Origin: Chara braunii
Taxonomy: Eukaryota > Streptophyta > Charophyceae > Charales > Characeae
Assembly (NCBI GenBank): GCA_003427395.1
Contig: BFEA01000009.1
Coordinates: 3,718,031-3,738,339 of the forward strand
Direction of reading: 5' to 3'
DNA length: 20,309 nt
Position numbers and translations under genes: made by a program
Shown: positions 7,622 to 18,792 of the stretch, in pieces
How positions within the stretch are numbered: position 1 is the first letter of the stretch
Layout of the letters: each line of letters begins with the position of its first letter
The notes under the pieces: generated by a model
Seen by the model: the letters and a program-made list of their open reading frames with translations, nothing else
Databases searched by the model: none
Told to the model about the DNA's origin: nothing

Positions 7622-8505
7622 CTCCTGCTTCGGGCTCCTTCCTTGATCACCACCTCATAACCAGTAATCTGAACTCCTATCTACAATGTGCCACGTGGCA
7701 CCCAATCAGTCTCTTATCAGTGCTGGAGCAATGCCGACATGAAGATCCCAGGTACGTAGTCACAACCTCCTCACAGTCCCGATCCCCTCCTGAAGTGACG
7801 ATGAAACAACATTGATCTCTCCTTGAAGTGATGATGGAATAGAACAGCAATGTCGGTCACATAGACCCGGCGAAGTCATACGTGGCAGCAACCACGTCAA
7901 TAGCAACACGTGGTAGCTGCCATGTCAGCAAGCCTTGTAGACAGTAGCCAGCCAATCAGCGCACCAGCCAGCAGCNNGTTGCNGTAATCTCGCCAATGCC
8001 AGCGTCATGCCAGCGTCTACCANCGTCGCAACGTCAAGCCTGCNTCGCATTGTCAACGCATAGAGGCAGCGTCAACGTAAGACANAATGAATGAATGNCA
8101 AAGCCAGGAGAGTCAACCTTATGTAGTGTTGACTCGGGGTCTGGACCCCGGCNGCAGCGAACTNCAGCCNTCCAGATCTTGTTGGATTGATCNGAAACTG
8201 TAGTCCCCTCGGCCTGGATGTTTGTCTGGGTACCTGCGCACAACAAGTGAGTGTATCCATCCCAGGGNCNGGGTTCGGTACCTTTGACTTTACACTTGAC
8301 TTTGACTCTTGAATTTCCTGTGTGTAGTGTTCGGTCACACAGCCACGCTCGACAGACTCAGGCCCGGGCGTGTCTTGGTCACACAGCCCGGCGCAGACCA
8401 ACTCAGGTCTGCGTTTCCAGCGGCCGGGTTCTGGCCCCAGGCGTCTTCTGAACAGGGTTATTGCATTCCTGCCGGCCCATTTTCGAGTTCCACCGCAAAA
8501 ATACT
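7622..8505. other. 3' non-coding part of the gypsy element
   Basis: No gene. CACGT-containing motifs related to those at 19500-20110 occur at 7689-8035 (for example near 7690, 7882, 7894 and 7909). Two direct repeats starting GGTCACACAGCC lie at 8333 and 8377. Thirteen or so Ns between 7976 and 8271 show that the consensus is poor here. It lies between the integrase stop and the LTR, so it is the expected 3' UTR, or part of a longer LTR. Confidence 0.4.
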
Positions 8506-9885
8506 TTAAGACCTTAACCCTCGTTCATACGCAGCAACAATATCAAAAGCAGTTTTAAGAAGTTCTCTTTTACTAAACCATCTGTCTTCAGATGGTGCCT
8601 GAGACTTAAAACGCACCTTGAACTGCTTCTGAGGTCGTCCACGTGCTCCTGTGGAAAAGTACCCATGTTCTATGATTCGATCTACATCATATCTGCCGTC
8701 CATAGATGACAGAATCATAGAGGGTCTGTTTGGGAACTTTGTTCCTTCTACGTAGGGCAACAGTTTGGACGCATGAAAGACAGGATAGGTTCTGAAATGA
8801 GGGGGGATATCAATTCGATAAGACGGTACCTCTGCATCTCCAATAACTTTGAGAACTTCCCAGGGTCCAAAGTAGACAGGCAAGAGTTTCTGAGACACAT
8901 TTTCTTCGAAGGAAAACTCTTTGGACTTTACCCAGACGAGGTCACCTTCCTTAAAGGTAGATGGTCGACGATGTTTATTCGCTTGTTCAATCATCTGGTC
9001 CTGAGCTTTCTTTAAATTATCTTTTACCTTCTTTATGTCTTCCTGAAACAAGACCGCATATTCTCGTATCCCTGGAGGTAATCTAAGGAACTGGTCCCGT
9101 GTTAGCACGTCAATAGGACGCCTTGGCTTCCACCCCTTGTGCAGTGCATTTGGTGTACGACCCGTAGCTGTATGAACGTTGTTGTTGTATGCACTGGCTA
9201 TTTTAAGTAAGTTCTCATCCCAATCAATCTGATCAGGTCTCACGTACATGTGCAAGAGTTGTTGGCACAAGCGGTTCATCCGCTCACTTTGCCCATTCGT
9301 TTCAGGGTGTCGCCCTGACGACATGGTCAAACGAGTACCGTACGCCTCCATCAGCTTTTGCCATGACATACTTGTGAATCTCACATCTTGATCAGACACA
9401 ATAGATAAGGAAAACCCATATTCAGTCACCCATCGCATCTGAAATTTCTGAATCACCAGTTCAGTCCGTGCTTCAACAGGTAAGGGAACAAACATAGCAT
9501 ACTTAGAGAAACGATCAACAATAACCATCACTTGGCTATTGCCATTGCGGCTCTTCGTGAGACTCATGAAGTCCATTGAGATAGACTCACCTGGGTCACT
9601 CGGAATTGGCAATGGTCTCAGTAGACCAAGAGGGTCCTCGTATGAAGGTTTGTTTCTCAGTCCTTTCCATTCGAAGCGTTCTCTAACCTCAGCGTAAGTT
9701 TTCTTGAACCCAAAGTGTCCCTCAAAGTCGTGACATTCTCCAATCACCAGACTTTTAATCTCTTCTTTGTGAGGAATACAGAGTCTCTGCTCAGTTTGGT
9801 CAATCAAGAAAAGCAAACCATCGACTATTTTGTAGTTGGGAAGTAGAGATGGGTCTTTGACAATAGTGACAAGGATAGACTTCTA
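8506..9885 (-). pseudogene. Gypsy integrase with chromodomain-like C-terminus
   Basis: Minus-strand frame open from a TAG at 9883-9885 to a TAA at 8506-8508. Order: an N-terminal His pair (ECHDFEGHFG) of the zinc-binding region; the catalytic core with D in SMDFM, D in VSDQDVRF and E in NGQSERMN; an FGPWEVL segment of the GPY/F type; then YDVDRIIEHG and EDRWFSKREL, which resemble a degenerate chromodomain. The CxxC half of the HHCC zinc finger is missing: ERFEWKGLR runs straight into NKPSYEDPLG, where family members have a further 15-20 residues. Integrase inserts element DNA into the host chromosome; the chromodomain guides it to chromatin. The core is intact, but the missing zinc ligands and the upstream stop make a working protein unlikely. 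Confidence 0.85.
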
Positions 9886-10024
9886 GATAGGATCACTAGT
9901 ATACCCGTGGCAAATCTTTTCCTTCAAATCACTTCCCACATCCAAATAAGAGACATAGCCCCGAAGAAGTCACTTCGTCTGGACAATACATCTGCAACCA
10001 CGTTAGACCTTCCTTTGATTGTTT

Positions 10025-11491
10025 TCAGTTCAAAGTCAAAGGTATCAAGAAAAGCAGACCATCATACCTGTTTGTCAAAGAGCTTAGTGTCTTTATCCAC
10101 TGCAAGGTAGAGTGGTCTGAGTACACAGTGAAGTGTCTCCCTAACAAGTAGTGCTTCCAGGTTTTTAGAGCACAGACTAAGGCATACAATTCTCTTTCAT
10201 ATGTGGAGTTGACAACTTTTTCAGTGGGCAATCGGGCGGACATAAATTCAATTGGTCAGTAACCTTTGTCATCGTCCTGTTGAAGGACGGCGCCAATTCC
10301 GTACTGACTTGCGTCAGTTGTAACAATAAAGGGAAGAGATGGGTCAACAATTTTCAGAACAGGATAGTGGGTCAATGTATACTTTAATTTCTTAAATGCA
10401 GACTCACAGTCCTTATCCCACAACCATACAGTTCCTTTCTTTAGCAATTTCCTCATTGGTGCGGCGATCAGTGAGAAGTTCCTAACAAACTTCCTATAGT
10501 AACTTGCCAAACCAAGAAAAGAGCGTAATTCGGTGATAGACTTAGGTTGTGGTCAATCTCTAATTGCTGATATCTTCTTTTCCTCAGGCCTTAGACCATC
10601 TTCGTTCACTATATGCCCTAGGTATAGGACTTCCGACTTAGCGAACTCAGATTTCTTCAGGTTCAGTTTGAAGTTACTTTCTCGCAACCTCCCTAATACA
10701 AGACGTAAGTGTTTCTCACGATCTTCTAGTGTTTTACTATACACTAGAATATCATCAAGATACACAATGACAAAATGATCCAACCATTGACGGAATAGTT
10801 CATTCATGGACCTTTGGAAGGTTGTTGGGACGTTCGTCAGTCCGAATGGCATAACCACGAACTCATAGTGATCATACCTTGTTCGGAAAGCAGCCTTGTG
10901 TTGATCTGCGGGATCCACCTCGATCTGGTGGTACCCAGACTTTAGATCAATCTTGCTAAAGTACTTACAGCCTTGCAACTGGTCCAACAAGTCGTCAATA
11001 CGTGGTAAGGGTTCGGCATTTTTGACAGTGATGGAGTTCAACCCTCTATAGTCAATGCAAAGACACAACTCACTTTCCTTTTTAGGCACAAACAAGACAG
11101 GAGTGCCATAAGGAGAGGAGCTTGGACGAATCCATCCTTTCTCAGTTAAGTCCTGGAGTTGTTTCCTCAATTCCTCAAGTTCCCTAGGAGACATTCTATA
11201 AATAGGGCCCTTGGGAGTCTTACTGCCAGGAATAATCTCAATGGTGTGCTTTACGGCACGCTCAGTCGTTCCTATTGGTTAGATTAATAGATCTTTATAC
11301 TCGTCTAGGAGTTTTTCAATTGAAGGTGGATAGGAAGTAGAGGACTCACCAACTTGCTTTACCAGTACCATCATTACTTCCTGTTCCAGTTTCTTCTTTG
11401 AAACCATCGAACGAAAGGCTGAGTAACTCATGCAACAAAAAGACAAACTTGAGGCAGAGCCAGACTTATGATACAGTTTGATGACTTTCAA
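10025..11491 (-). pseudogene. Gypsy reverse transcriptase and RNase H
   Basis: One minus-strand frame broken by three stops: TAA at 11279-11281, TGA at 10553-10555 (after AIRD, where DWPQPKS is expected, so Trp to stop) and TGA at 10256-10258 (after DDKGY). The RT shows the VLFVPKK segment, CIDYRGLN, KIDLKSGYHQI, MPFGLTN and YLDD (plus 10751-10762). RNase H shows TDASQYGIGAVL, YERELYALV and YSDHSTLQW. Beyond about 10085 the frame shifts; the expected continuation (FDKQV, then ADVLSRR near 9985) is readable in another frame. This is the polymerase core that copies the element RNA. It is clearly Ty3/gypsy but inactive as it stands. Confidence 0.9.
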
Positions 11492-11497
11492 TTTTGA

Positions 11498-12205
11498 TTA
11501 CATGTCCCACAATTGCACAACCTTATCTTTGAACTTGATGTCTGGGTTGGCTTCCTCGTGCCAATCCATACCCAGAATCATGTCAAATGGTAATTTCTTC
11601 TCAACAAGAAAAGAAATTTCATGCATGATCTTCTTTCCGTCCTTCGTACGGAAGCGGCATTTCACACGATCAACATATTGTGAGACAGTGACTGTGCTTT
11701 TGTCTGTCAGGATAGACGTGATAGGTTGAGACAAGTTCTTTACCTTCATTCCGAGATGCAATTTGTGGATTGCCTTCTCGGAAATGTAGGATCGCGTAGA
11801 TCCTAAGTCTAGCAGTGCGCCTACACGTGTGTGTGCAATCTCTACATCCGCGAGTAGGAGTTCACCCTTAGACTTTGCTTTCTGAGCCCACGAGCTTCGT
11901 AGTGCTAGCAACTCATTACCAAGCTCCTCAAGAGAGTCATCCAGAGAGACAGTACATAAGACAGGTTCAGGGTGTTCCGGATAACGGGCCGAAGAAGAAC
12001 CATCCTCTGCCATGTGAGTCGAAAGGTTGGAAGGGATCGTAGGCGCCTTACCTTGTTCTTGATCCAAACCTTTATACTCGGTAGGAACAGATGCTACTCC
12101 TACTGACTGCTCGTTTTTGGGTAACGAATTTGTGGACACCAGACTATTACATGCCCTGCAAGTCCACACTTCAGGCATTGTGCATTGTCTATCCTCTCTT
12201 GCCAC
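11498..12205 (-). pseudogene. Gypsy aspartic protease region
   Basis: Minus-strand frame of 235 codons. The retropepsin-like motif is ALLDLGSTRSYIS near 11783-11820; the usual D-(S/T)-G has become D-L-G, a single C-to-T change of a TCA codon. The ILGMDWH block near 11560, typical of the C-terminal side of gypsy proteases, is present. The domain would process the Gag-Pol polyprotein. The frame differs from that of the zinc knuckle upstream, so there is an indel near 12150-12205. Confidence 0.75.
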
Positions 12206-12840
12206 AATGCCTGTGTGATTCTCATCTTCTCCCAGGGCTTCCCGACCGCAATTCCGGGATGCTCAGGGAACGAGCGTGGTTTCTTCTTCTTAACTCCATT
12301 TACGTGTGGCCCTCCCTTATTGACCACAACAACAGTGACTTCCCCCTTCCCAGACTCACTGCTGCATGCCGCCCCCTCGGCTTCTAGCGACAACTTCTCT
12401 ATGGTTTCGTCGTAAAAAAGAACAAGCATATGGTCCTGACCTTTCTAACGCCACAGGACCCACTTACCCAAATTCGCTCCTCCTCCCCCTCCACCATACT
12501 TCACCACAGAAGCATACGAGTTCTTAACTTGTGAAGTCATTTGCTTTCTTTGGAGAGCCAGATCGCGAAACTGCCTATAATTATACTTGCCGGATTTCAA
12601 GTCTGTCATAAGCTGTCCACGAATAGGTTCGGGTAAAGCGCAGGAATAGATATAGAGGACTTGGTTGTCCTGCAGGTTCAATCCAGGAACCTGCAGCAAC
12701 CAATCTACTTCCCGTGACAGAGACTCCACAGAGGTCCAATGACGTTGGTCTATGGTGGTGAGCTGGTCAAAGGCCTTGTCAGCCGTCATCTTGTCCAGGA
12801 AGCGTTCCTTGATCTTAGCAAGGAACTGCTTCAAGTTCAT
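12100..12840 (-). pseudogene. Gypsy Gag, C-terminal capsid part and zinc knuckle
   Basis: One frame with a single TGA near 12442 (after KWVLWR). The first part (MNLKQFLAKIKERF to LALQRKQM) resembles the retrotransposon Gag helical domain. It ends in a CCHC zinc knuckle, C-x2-C-x4-H-x4-C (CLKCGLAGHVIVWC, plus 12136-12177), which binds element RNA. A glycine run (KYGGGGGGANLG) lies between. The N-terminal capsid part (MSFTFGNNKDENLLLW) is in another frame at 12837-13052. Confidence 0.8.
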
Positions 12841-13859
12841 TGTATCAGACCACTCCCCTCCTCGAACCCTGCGGCGTTAGCCTCAGCCAGCACCCATTCT
12901 TTTGCTTCCCCACCAAAACACGAAGTGGAAAACGCAACCTGAGAATCAGGCTCCACTGGGGACGTCTTGCAATATGTCTGTATCTCGGCAATCCATAGCA
13001 ACAAATTTTCGTCTTTGTTGTTGCCAAACGTGAAAGACATTTTTATTTTCACTTTCTCCTTCTTCTTAGGTTTTTCGGGCTCCGCGGTTTTCTTACCCTT
13101 AGGAGAACTCGGAGGTGGAGAGTTAGGAGAAGTGGGAGGAGGGGAAGAAGGAGGAGTAGATGACGGACTCGATTCCCCCCCGTTAGACGATTTCCCTCTT
13201 CAGTTTTTTCTTTCGGAACAACAGACTTCATAGCATCACTCATTAATTTCTTCTCTTTTTTTTCTCCCTTATCTTCTTTTACCTTAGTCTCTTCTTCTGT
13301 TATCGGAGTCTTCCCTTTCACAATGTTGGTAACAGTTCTCAATCCAACAACAATCTCATCCAGCTGATTTTTCTGCCGTTCAATCTTCTCTTCAAGAAAA
13401 GAGAGGTAAGTTATCATGTGATAAAAAGTTTGTTTTAGGTCACCTTCTTCCTTTACATCTGTTCCAATTACCTGACTAATTTCTTTAGCCTTCCGTTCCC
13501 TTTTCTTTTCTTTTTCTCTTCTCCTGGCCAACTCTTCTTTCTTTCTTTCTTCAGCAGCCAAAGTCTCACGCAGGTGCTGAATGTTGGCATCAATAGTGGC
13601 CTCCGTTACTTCCGGTTTTACTTCACCTTTCCTAGTCATTTCCATTACAGCTTCTAACTGTTTGATTGTGAGCTGGTCAAGTGCCTAACGACACTGGCCA
13701 ATCATGTTTGTGACTTTAATTCCGGCCGCTGCAACTTTCGCGCCCGCTGAATAGTTCCTGTTTTCTCTGCTCTGTCTGTCTCCAAGTCTTTGGATCTGAA
13801 GTTCCTTCACCCAGAGCCATAGGAAGGAGAAACAAGAGTACTTTGAACCAGCCAAACAT
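12837..13859 (-). pseudogene. Gypsy Gag, N-terminal part with coiled coil
   Basis: Recovered in several frames on the minus strand. From the ATG at 13859 a 48-codon piece starts MFGWFKVLLFLLPMALG, then a frameshift near 13760. A second piece (KVAAAGIKVTNMIG, one TAG, ALDQLTIKQLEAVMEM) runs into the 13645-13049 frame, which is rich in E, K and R over about 100 residues (predicted coiled coil). Near 13185 another frameshift precedes a Pro/Ser-rich linker and a Lys-rich stretch. The capsid start WIAEIQTYCK, with a C-F-G-G-E-A-K-E-W block, is at 12837-13052. Gag would assemble the particle. At least three indels make it non-functional. Confidence 0.65.
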
Positions 13860-14186
13860 TCTGGAGGTCAATTTGGAGAAGATACTCACAATGAGAATTT
13901 AGAAAACGAAATAAAAAGAAACATATTTTTTTTATTTCCTTTCCTAACTGCTGTTCTTTTTGTCTGTGTGATGACGTCCTATTTACAAGCTCTACGCCAG
14001 GCCCGTGTGATCAGATCCAACACACCAGTAAGTATGCACACCACAAACAGCAATCAAAAGGTAAGTATGCCAACAGCAAACAGAAACAGTTTGTCAACAC
14101 ACTTTACCACTTCGATCATCAAGTAAGTATACCAACAAAACAATTCGTCAGTACACTATATCACTTTATGGTAAGAACCAAAAATG
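13860..14186. other. Gypsy leader or LINE 5' flank with GTAAGTAT repeats
   Basis: No gene. At 14029, 14062 and 14125 imperfect repeats of 33-62 bp each start with GTAAGTAT, and GTAAG recurs at 14171. They lie between the start of minus-strand gag and the start of the plus-strand LINE endonuclease, so either element could own them. Confidence 0.45.
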
Positions 14187-14208
14187 GAAGCACACCCTTC
14201 AGCGAGTT

Positions 14209-15179
14209 GACCTGGATATTCGCTCAATTAATGTGGACGGTCTAGCCTCGCGCAACCCCGACAAGAATAATGCGTTATGGGACTTGATATGAGGGGTGGG
14301 GGGAAGAACGTGGCCGGATGTAATTTGCATCCAGGAAACCCACTTGATGGACTCGCCGGACCATCACAGGGCACATAAGCAAGTTTGGCCCTATCTAAAA
14401 TACCAGGCCTTTGCCCCTACGCCAGGAAGTGTGGGGGTGGCCATATGGGTACCACCCGAATCTCGCCTCCAAGTTCTCGATTGGGAACAAGACAAGGTGG
14501 AAGGAAGGTGGGTCAGAGTGCTGGGCATGTTGGAATTAGAAATAGTATGCATTGTTTCCATCTATGCTCCTAACACTCCCCAGGAAAGAAGAACCTTTTT
14601 TTAGAAGATCGAACAGATCCGGTCCCCGATATCCCGGTAATAATAGCAGGGGATTTCAACGCCGCACCAGATAGGTGGCTGGACCGTTGGAAAATCCCGC
14701 CCTCTACCGCACGCAATGCGGAGGAGGACGAGGGGATCATAAGGGACTTGTGCACTACCCTCTCACTTTTTGACACCTACAGGCGAGACCATCCGACCGA
14801 AAAGGCCTTCACGTGCTTGCGCAACAACAACCCTGATAGATTATCCAAATCTAGAATCGATCTTATTTTGGCTTCAGAAGACCTCAATGGAGGACTAACC
14901 TTGGCGGCGATACTGCCAATTAGCCCGCACCCAGGCCTGGACCGCAGGATGTGCGTGGCAGTGTGGACTTTCCGAAAACGGCCAAATCAGGGAGCCAACT
15001 ATTTCAAACTCGACACTTCTCTGCGGCGGCTTAAATCCTTCCAAAAGTACATACAACAGACCTGGGCCTTCTGGAGAGACCAAAGACCTCAGCAAGAATC
15101 TCCAATTGCCTGGTTCAACAATGGTTTGTTCTTCCTGGCAAAAAAATGCAACGAAAACTCCAAGCATATAGCCGCATAG
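14209..15179 (+). pseudogene. LINE ORF2 endonuclease domain
   Basis: Motifs of the exonuclease-endonuclease-phosphatase fold appear in order: SINVDGL, then (after a TGA at 14290-14292) DVICIQETHL with the catalytic Glu, VSIYAPN, and, after a one-base shift in a T7 run at 14596-14602, IIAGDFNAAPD. NNNPDRLSKSRIDLILAS follows, then SPHPGLDRRM, where the usual S-D-H is altered to S-P-H. The domain would nick target DNA to prime reverse transcription. The frame then reads through the N-terminal linker to a stop at about 15179, where it shifts to the next frame. Confidence 0.85.
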
Positions 15180-15203
15180 CGATACCAACAGAAAATCCTG
15201 ACA

Positions 15204-16696
15204 ATGCAAAATCTCGTGGAAGCCGAACAAAAACAATCTTCGCAAGGGCAAGAAGTAGGGCAAGACTCGAGCTTAGAAGAACCACAGTCCCAGATACCAG
15301 ATTTAAAAGCCCAACTCTTGAAACATGCACAATATCGTTGGCAAGGTGCCCGGATCAGGGCAAGATTATCGAATCTCTCAACCGAAGGAGTAATGGATGC
15401 CCAATTTTTTAAAATGGCAGGACCTCGTTGCAAAAGAACTACAATTGAGGCACTCTACGAACCACAATCCATGGATTCGGACCCGGCCATCTCTACAGCA
15501 AGGTGTGCCAAAATAACATACGATTTTTACAAAGACCTCTTTACCTCTCACATAGACAAATCTAGCCCGCAGGACCACGAACGACATCTAATTGAATTTT
15601 TGAAACCAATGGAAAAATCCTTGACACCCGAACAGCGGGATTCCCAGGAAGCCCCAATCTCCAAACAGGAAATCTGAACCGCCCTTCTTCAAATGAAGGA
15701 GGAAAAAACACCAGGAATTGATGGGTTCCCCAAAGAATTCTGGGAAACTACATGGGAATTTCTGGGTCAGGATATCATGGACTTTTATAAAGAGGTATGG
15801 GCTACAGGTGAGATGGGTGAAAGGGTGGGGTAGGGGTTATTAACCCTCCTATATAAAAAGGGGGATAAAATGGATATTAGGAACTACCGCCCCATTACCC
15901 TTCTCACAGTGGTCTACAAGCTGTTGTCAAAAGCCTTAGCTAATAGAATGATCCCGGTAATGCAAGATATCATTCATCCTTCGCAAACCGGCTTCATGGA
16001 AACAAGAACATTCAAGAGAATATCCTTCTGGTCCATAAAGTACTCCAGCTCACAAAACACTCTCGCCAGAACACGACACTGGTCTTTATCGATTTTGAAA
16101 AAGCCTATGACCACGTAGAGTGACTGTTCTTGGACAAATGCCTGGAGAAAATGAATTTTGGATCAGACTTCAGATACTGGATACAGGTCCTGCATCAAAA
16201 CGCAACCACCTGCATCCAGGTTAACGGATGCATAACACCACCCCTGCGTCTTGAACGTTCTGTCCGCAAAGGGGACCCGATCGCCCCCTTCCTCTTTCTG
16301 GTCATCATGGAGGCACTCGCCGCTAACCTCCGGGCAAACAAAAACACTACCAAAATTCGAATCACGCACATCCCAGAAAAGGCTATCCCGGTATGCTCCC
16401 TCTTTGCGGATGATGTCACCATCCTAGCGGAAGCCACTCATAGCAATATGGAGGAAATCCAGCGAATGATGGAGAAATTTGCTAAGATTTCTGATATGAC
16501 AGTCAACTGGAGAAGCAAAACTCAGGGATGGTGGATCCACTCCCAAGGGGGGCACCCACCCGAGTCACCTAGAATCAAATGGATACCACTGGAATCACCC
16601 CTAAGAATCCTTGGGGTTGCCATGACCGCCGAGGGTCGGCCACTGACCGACGACGAATGGATCTGTAACCCGGCTAGGCAAAAACTAGAAAACTAG
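15204..16696 (+). pseudogene. LINE ORF2 reverse transcriptase domain
   Basis: The first part (15204 to about 16005) is in one frame with a TGA at 15675-15677 and a TAG at 15831-15833. It includes KTPGIDGFPKEFW, NYRPITLL and SQTGFM. A shift near 16010 moves to the frame with FIDFEKAYDHVE (catalytic Asp), then a TGA at 16121-16123 exactly where Trp is expected. Another shift leads to 16130-16696, with CIQVNG, RKGDPIAPFLF and FADD (16403-16414), the catalytic pair. This is L1-type RT, which copies the LINE RNA at the nicked site. At least three stops and two frameshifts show it is dead. Confidence 0.9.
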
Positions 16697-17274
16697 AGAA
16701 ATAAACACACATCTCTTTTCGGCCGCGCGTTAGTAATCAACTACGTGATATTCGCTTCTCTATGGTACAAGTCGCTATTGTGGCCACTAAGCAGAATAGC
16801 CTTAAAAAGCGTGAAGAGAAAGGCGACTGCTTTCTTATGGAGGGGGGATGGCGACCTCGACAACGTAATCAACCGCGTGGCGTGGGACTCCATCTCAGTC
16901 CATCATACAACCTAAGGTAGGGGAGGCCTAGGAATAATCGACCCGACCACGCAAGTGCAAGCACTACGTCGTAAATGGATTAAAAAGCTCATCTTTACCC
17001 CCCAGAGTCCATGGTGCGTATTGGCGCTGGAACATTTGGCCCGATTGGCTTCAGAAGCCCCCCATTCCACTCACCCCTTGACATGGCTGGAGGACCGTTT
17101 TTGGACAGTTCCACGAAAGTTCCCCCGAGCAAGGGATGGGCGGGATGGAGACAACCGTATTTTAGACAGTTTTTGACCCTCCCTATTGGAAACCTGGCGT
17201 AGACTCCCGCTTCCAGACAGACCATACCCCGATCGCTGGGAGGAAATCCACCGTCAACCCTTGTTCGGGAACCG
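16697..17274 (+). pseudogene. LINE ORF2 post-RT region, heavily decayed
   Basis: Fragments in alternating frames show the usual conserved blocks: ATAFLWRGDG, a VAWDSI segment, RGGLGIID, then PLTWLEDRFW and, in another frame, DRWEEIHRQPLFG near 17235-17270. Stops occur in all frames. The last block aligns with the LINE fragment at 183-965. Confidence 0.7.
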
Positions 17275-18645
17275 ATGAGTAACCGACTCAAATGGCTGTA
17301 TCATGCCAAGCTCTGCCTTGCCCTGGAAGAGTTGGGTAAAAAGAGGGGTGCTCAGGGTGGGGGACCTTTGAATGACAACAGAAAGGAGTGGAAAACAGAA
17401 GACCAAATGCAAGAAACCCTGCGGTACTGCCATCACGTGAGGAAGCATTTGGGAGACCTGATTGACGCTATCCCGCTGGCATGGTATCACATGGTCTCAC
17501 CCCAGGCGATCTTAATCGAACACTATACAATCACTGAAACCAACACCCTCCAAGGCAGCAAAGCCCCTCTCGTATGGAAAGAAAAAACATCTGTGTATAG
17601 CGTGAGAGTCTTAGAAGAGAAAGGGCAGAGGGTGGTGTTCCAGCCTTTCAAACCAATCCAGGACCTGCCTCTGGATCCGGATGAATGGTCTTGGGAACTC
17701 CACCACAAGGTAGGTCCCAAAGTAGGACGCATCAGCCTACACCAATTGTCAGTCAAATCAGCCTATAAAATGCTTCGACCAAAGAGACGGCTGAGAGACG
17801 TCATTAACGATAGATGGGCCAGACACTTCAATGTGGATCGCTCCCTCTTGGCCCCAATCAAATGGTTCCAGGAACAGAAGGCAAGACCCATGAAAATCAC
17901 TTCTCTATAGTGGCAGATCGCCCACAGATGTCTGCCAACCAGTGATTGGTTGACAGACTGCACTAATTTAGAGCAAAAGGGCCTACTGCTCTCATGGTGC
18001 CTGCGGTGTCACATCCTCTTCCCCTTCCACAAAAGGGCGGAAACCATTGAACACATCTTCCTACAATACCCGATCGCCCAATTCATATGGAGGTGGTGGG
18101 ACCACATAAGGAGAAAAATGGAACTCACATCCCCATGGCCCTGGTCTTGGCAAGCCATACTGGCAGGCCACTGGCCACATGCAGAGGCCGCCATGCCCTT
18201 CGTAGAGAATATGTATAAACTTGGAAGGAGGGCAGTGTTGGGGGCACTTTGGTGGCAAAGATGTACGTTGGCTAGGGATAAAGTGAGGGTAGAGGTGCCT
18301 GGAATCACCGAACACATTCAGCAGCAGATACACTTCGAACTCTCACAAAAATGGCGGGTCACCAAATCACAACTAGACCTCTTTAAACAAGCAGGAGACG
18401 TCAGGAGAAGGATTACATCATTTTGCACAGACTGGGTGGGAGGGGAGAGAGAAGGATGAATTGCAAACGCGGAATGGAGTGGAGATGGGGGGGGGGGACA
18501 AAGGGATCTGGAGGAAATGAGAGACTGTCGCTTAATTTTTAAGGAATGGATGAACATAGAACCCTCCTTCCCGCTCCGCCCCCCTGATGATTTTCCCGAC
18601 CCCTTCCCGCCCCACGCCCTTTCCCTGGCAGAGATCCTGTCCTAA
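17275..18645 (+). pseudogene. LINE ORF2 C-terminal part with zinc knuckle
   Basis: A single frame with only two stops, TAG at 17908-17910 and TGA at 18457-18459, before the natural TAA at 18643-18645. It contains the AIPLAW block and LHQLSVKSAYKML, then the RT-associated zinc-binding segment WCLRCHILFPFHKRAETIEHI, which matches C-x2-C ... H in L1-like ORF2 proteins. A Pro-rich tail (PLRPPDDFPDPFPPHAL) ends the protein. An 11-G run at 18487-18497 stays in frame. The beginning of the block (LFG to DLW) is in the frame used before 17275. Confidence 0.8.
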
Positions 18646-18792
18646 ATTGACATAAACCGGCAACTTACTCTACTTACTCCCCCTCTTTTTCATATGAGGA
18701 ACTCTCCCGTGGAGCCCCCCAGGGAGCGTTTTCTCCCAACTAAACAAATGAATATTGCTTCCTGAAGTGGTATCAGAGCTTAGGGAGACATA
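18646..18792. other. LINE 3' flank with a PBS-like string
   Basis: No gene. TGGTATCAGAGC at 18768-18779 on the plus strand equals the plant tRNA-iMet primer-binding sequence, but it is not preceded by a recognisable LTR end. It may be a leftover of another LTR element or part of the SINE head. Confidence 0.4.

Larger units (their letters stand above)
14187..18645 (+). mobile_element. L1-like LINE, ORF2 region, degraded
   Basis: A nearly complete ORF2 can be followed through frame changes from the endonuclease start (LDIRSINVDGL at about 14209) to a TAA at 18643-18645. The order is apurinic endonuclease, reverse transcriptase, conserved post-RT blocks, zinc knuckle and acidic tail. No ORF1 is visible upstream, so the copy is 5' truncated or ORF1 has been lost. 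No poly(A) directly follows the stop. It lies in opposite orientation to, and apparently inside, the gypsy element. Confidence 0.8.

Noticed and set aside
7705-7722. CTCTTATCAG as a fifth SINE loop
   Set aside because: Neither the ACCAATAGATGG block nor complementary arms are present; a chance match.
18768-18779. tRNA gene
   Set aside because: Only the primer-binding string is present; no cloverleaf can be formed around it. I found no tRNA or rRNA gene in the window.
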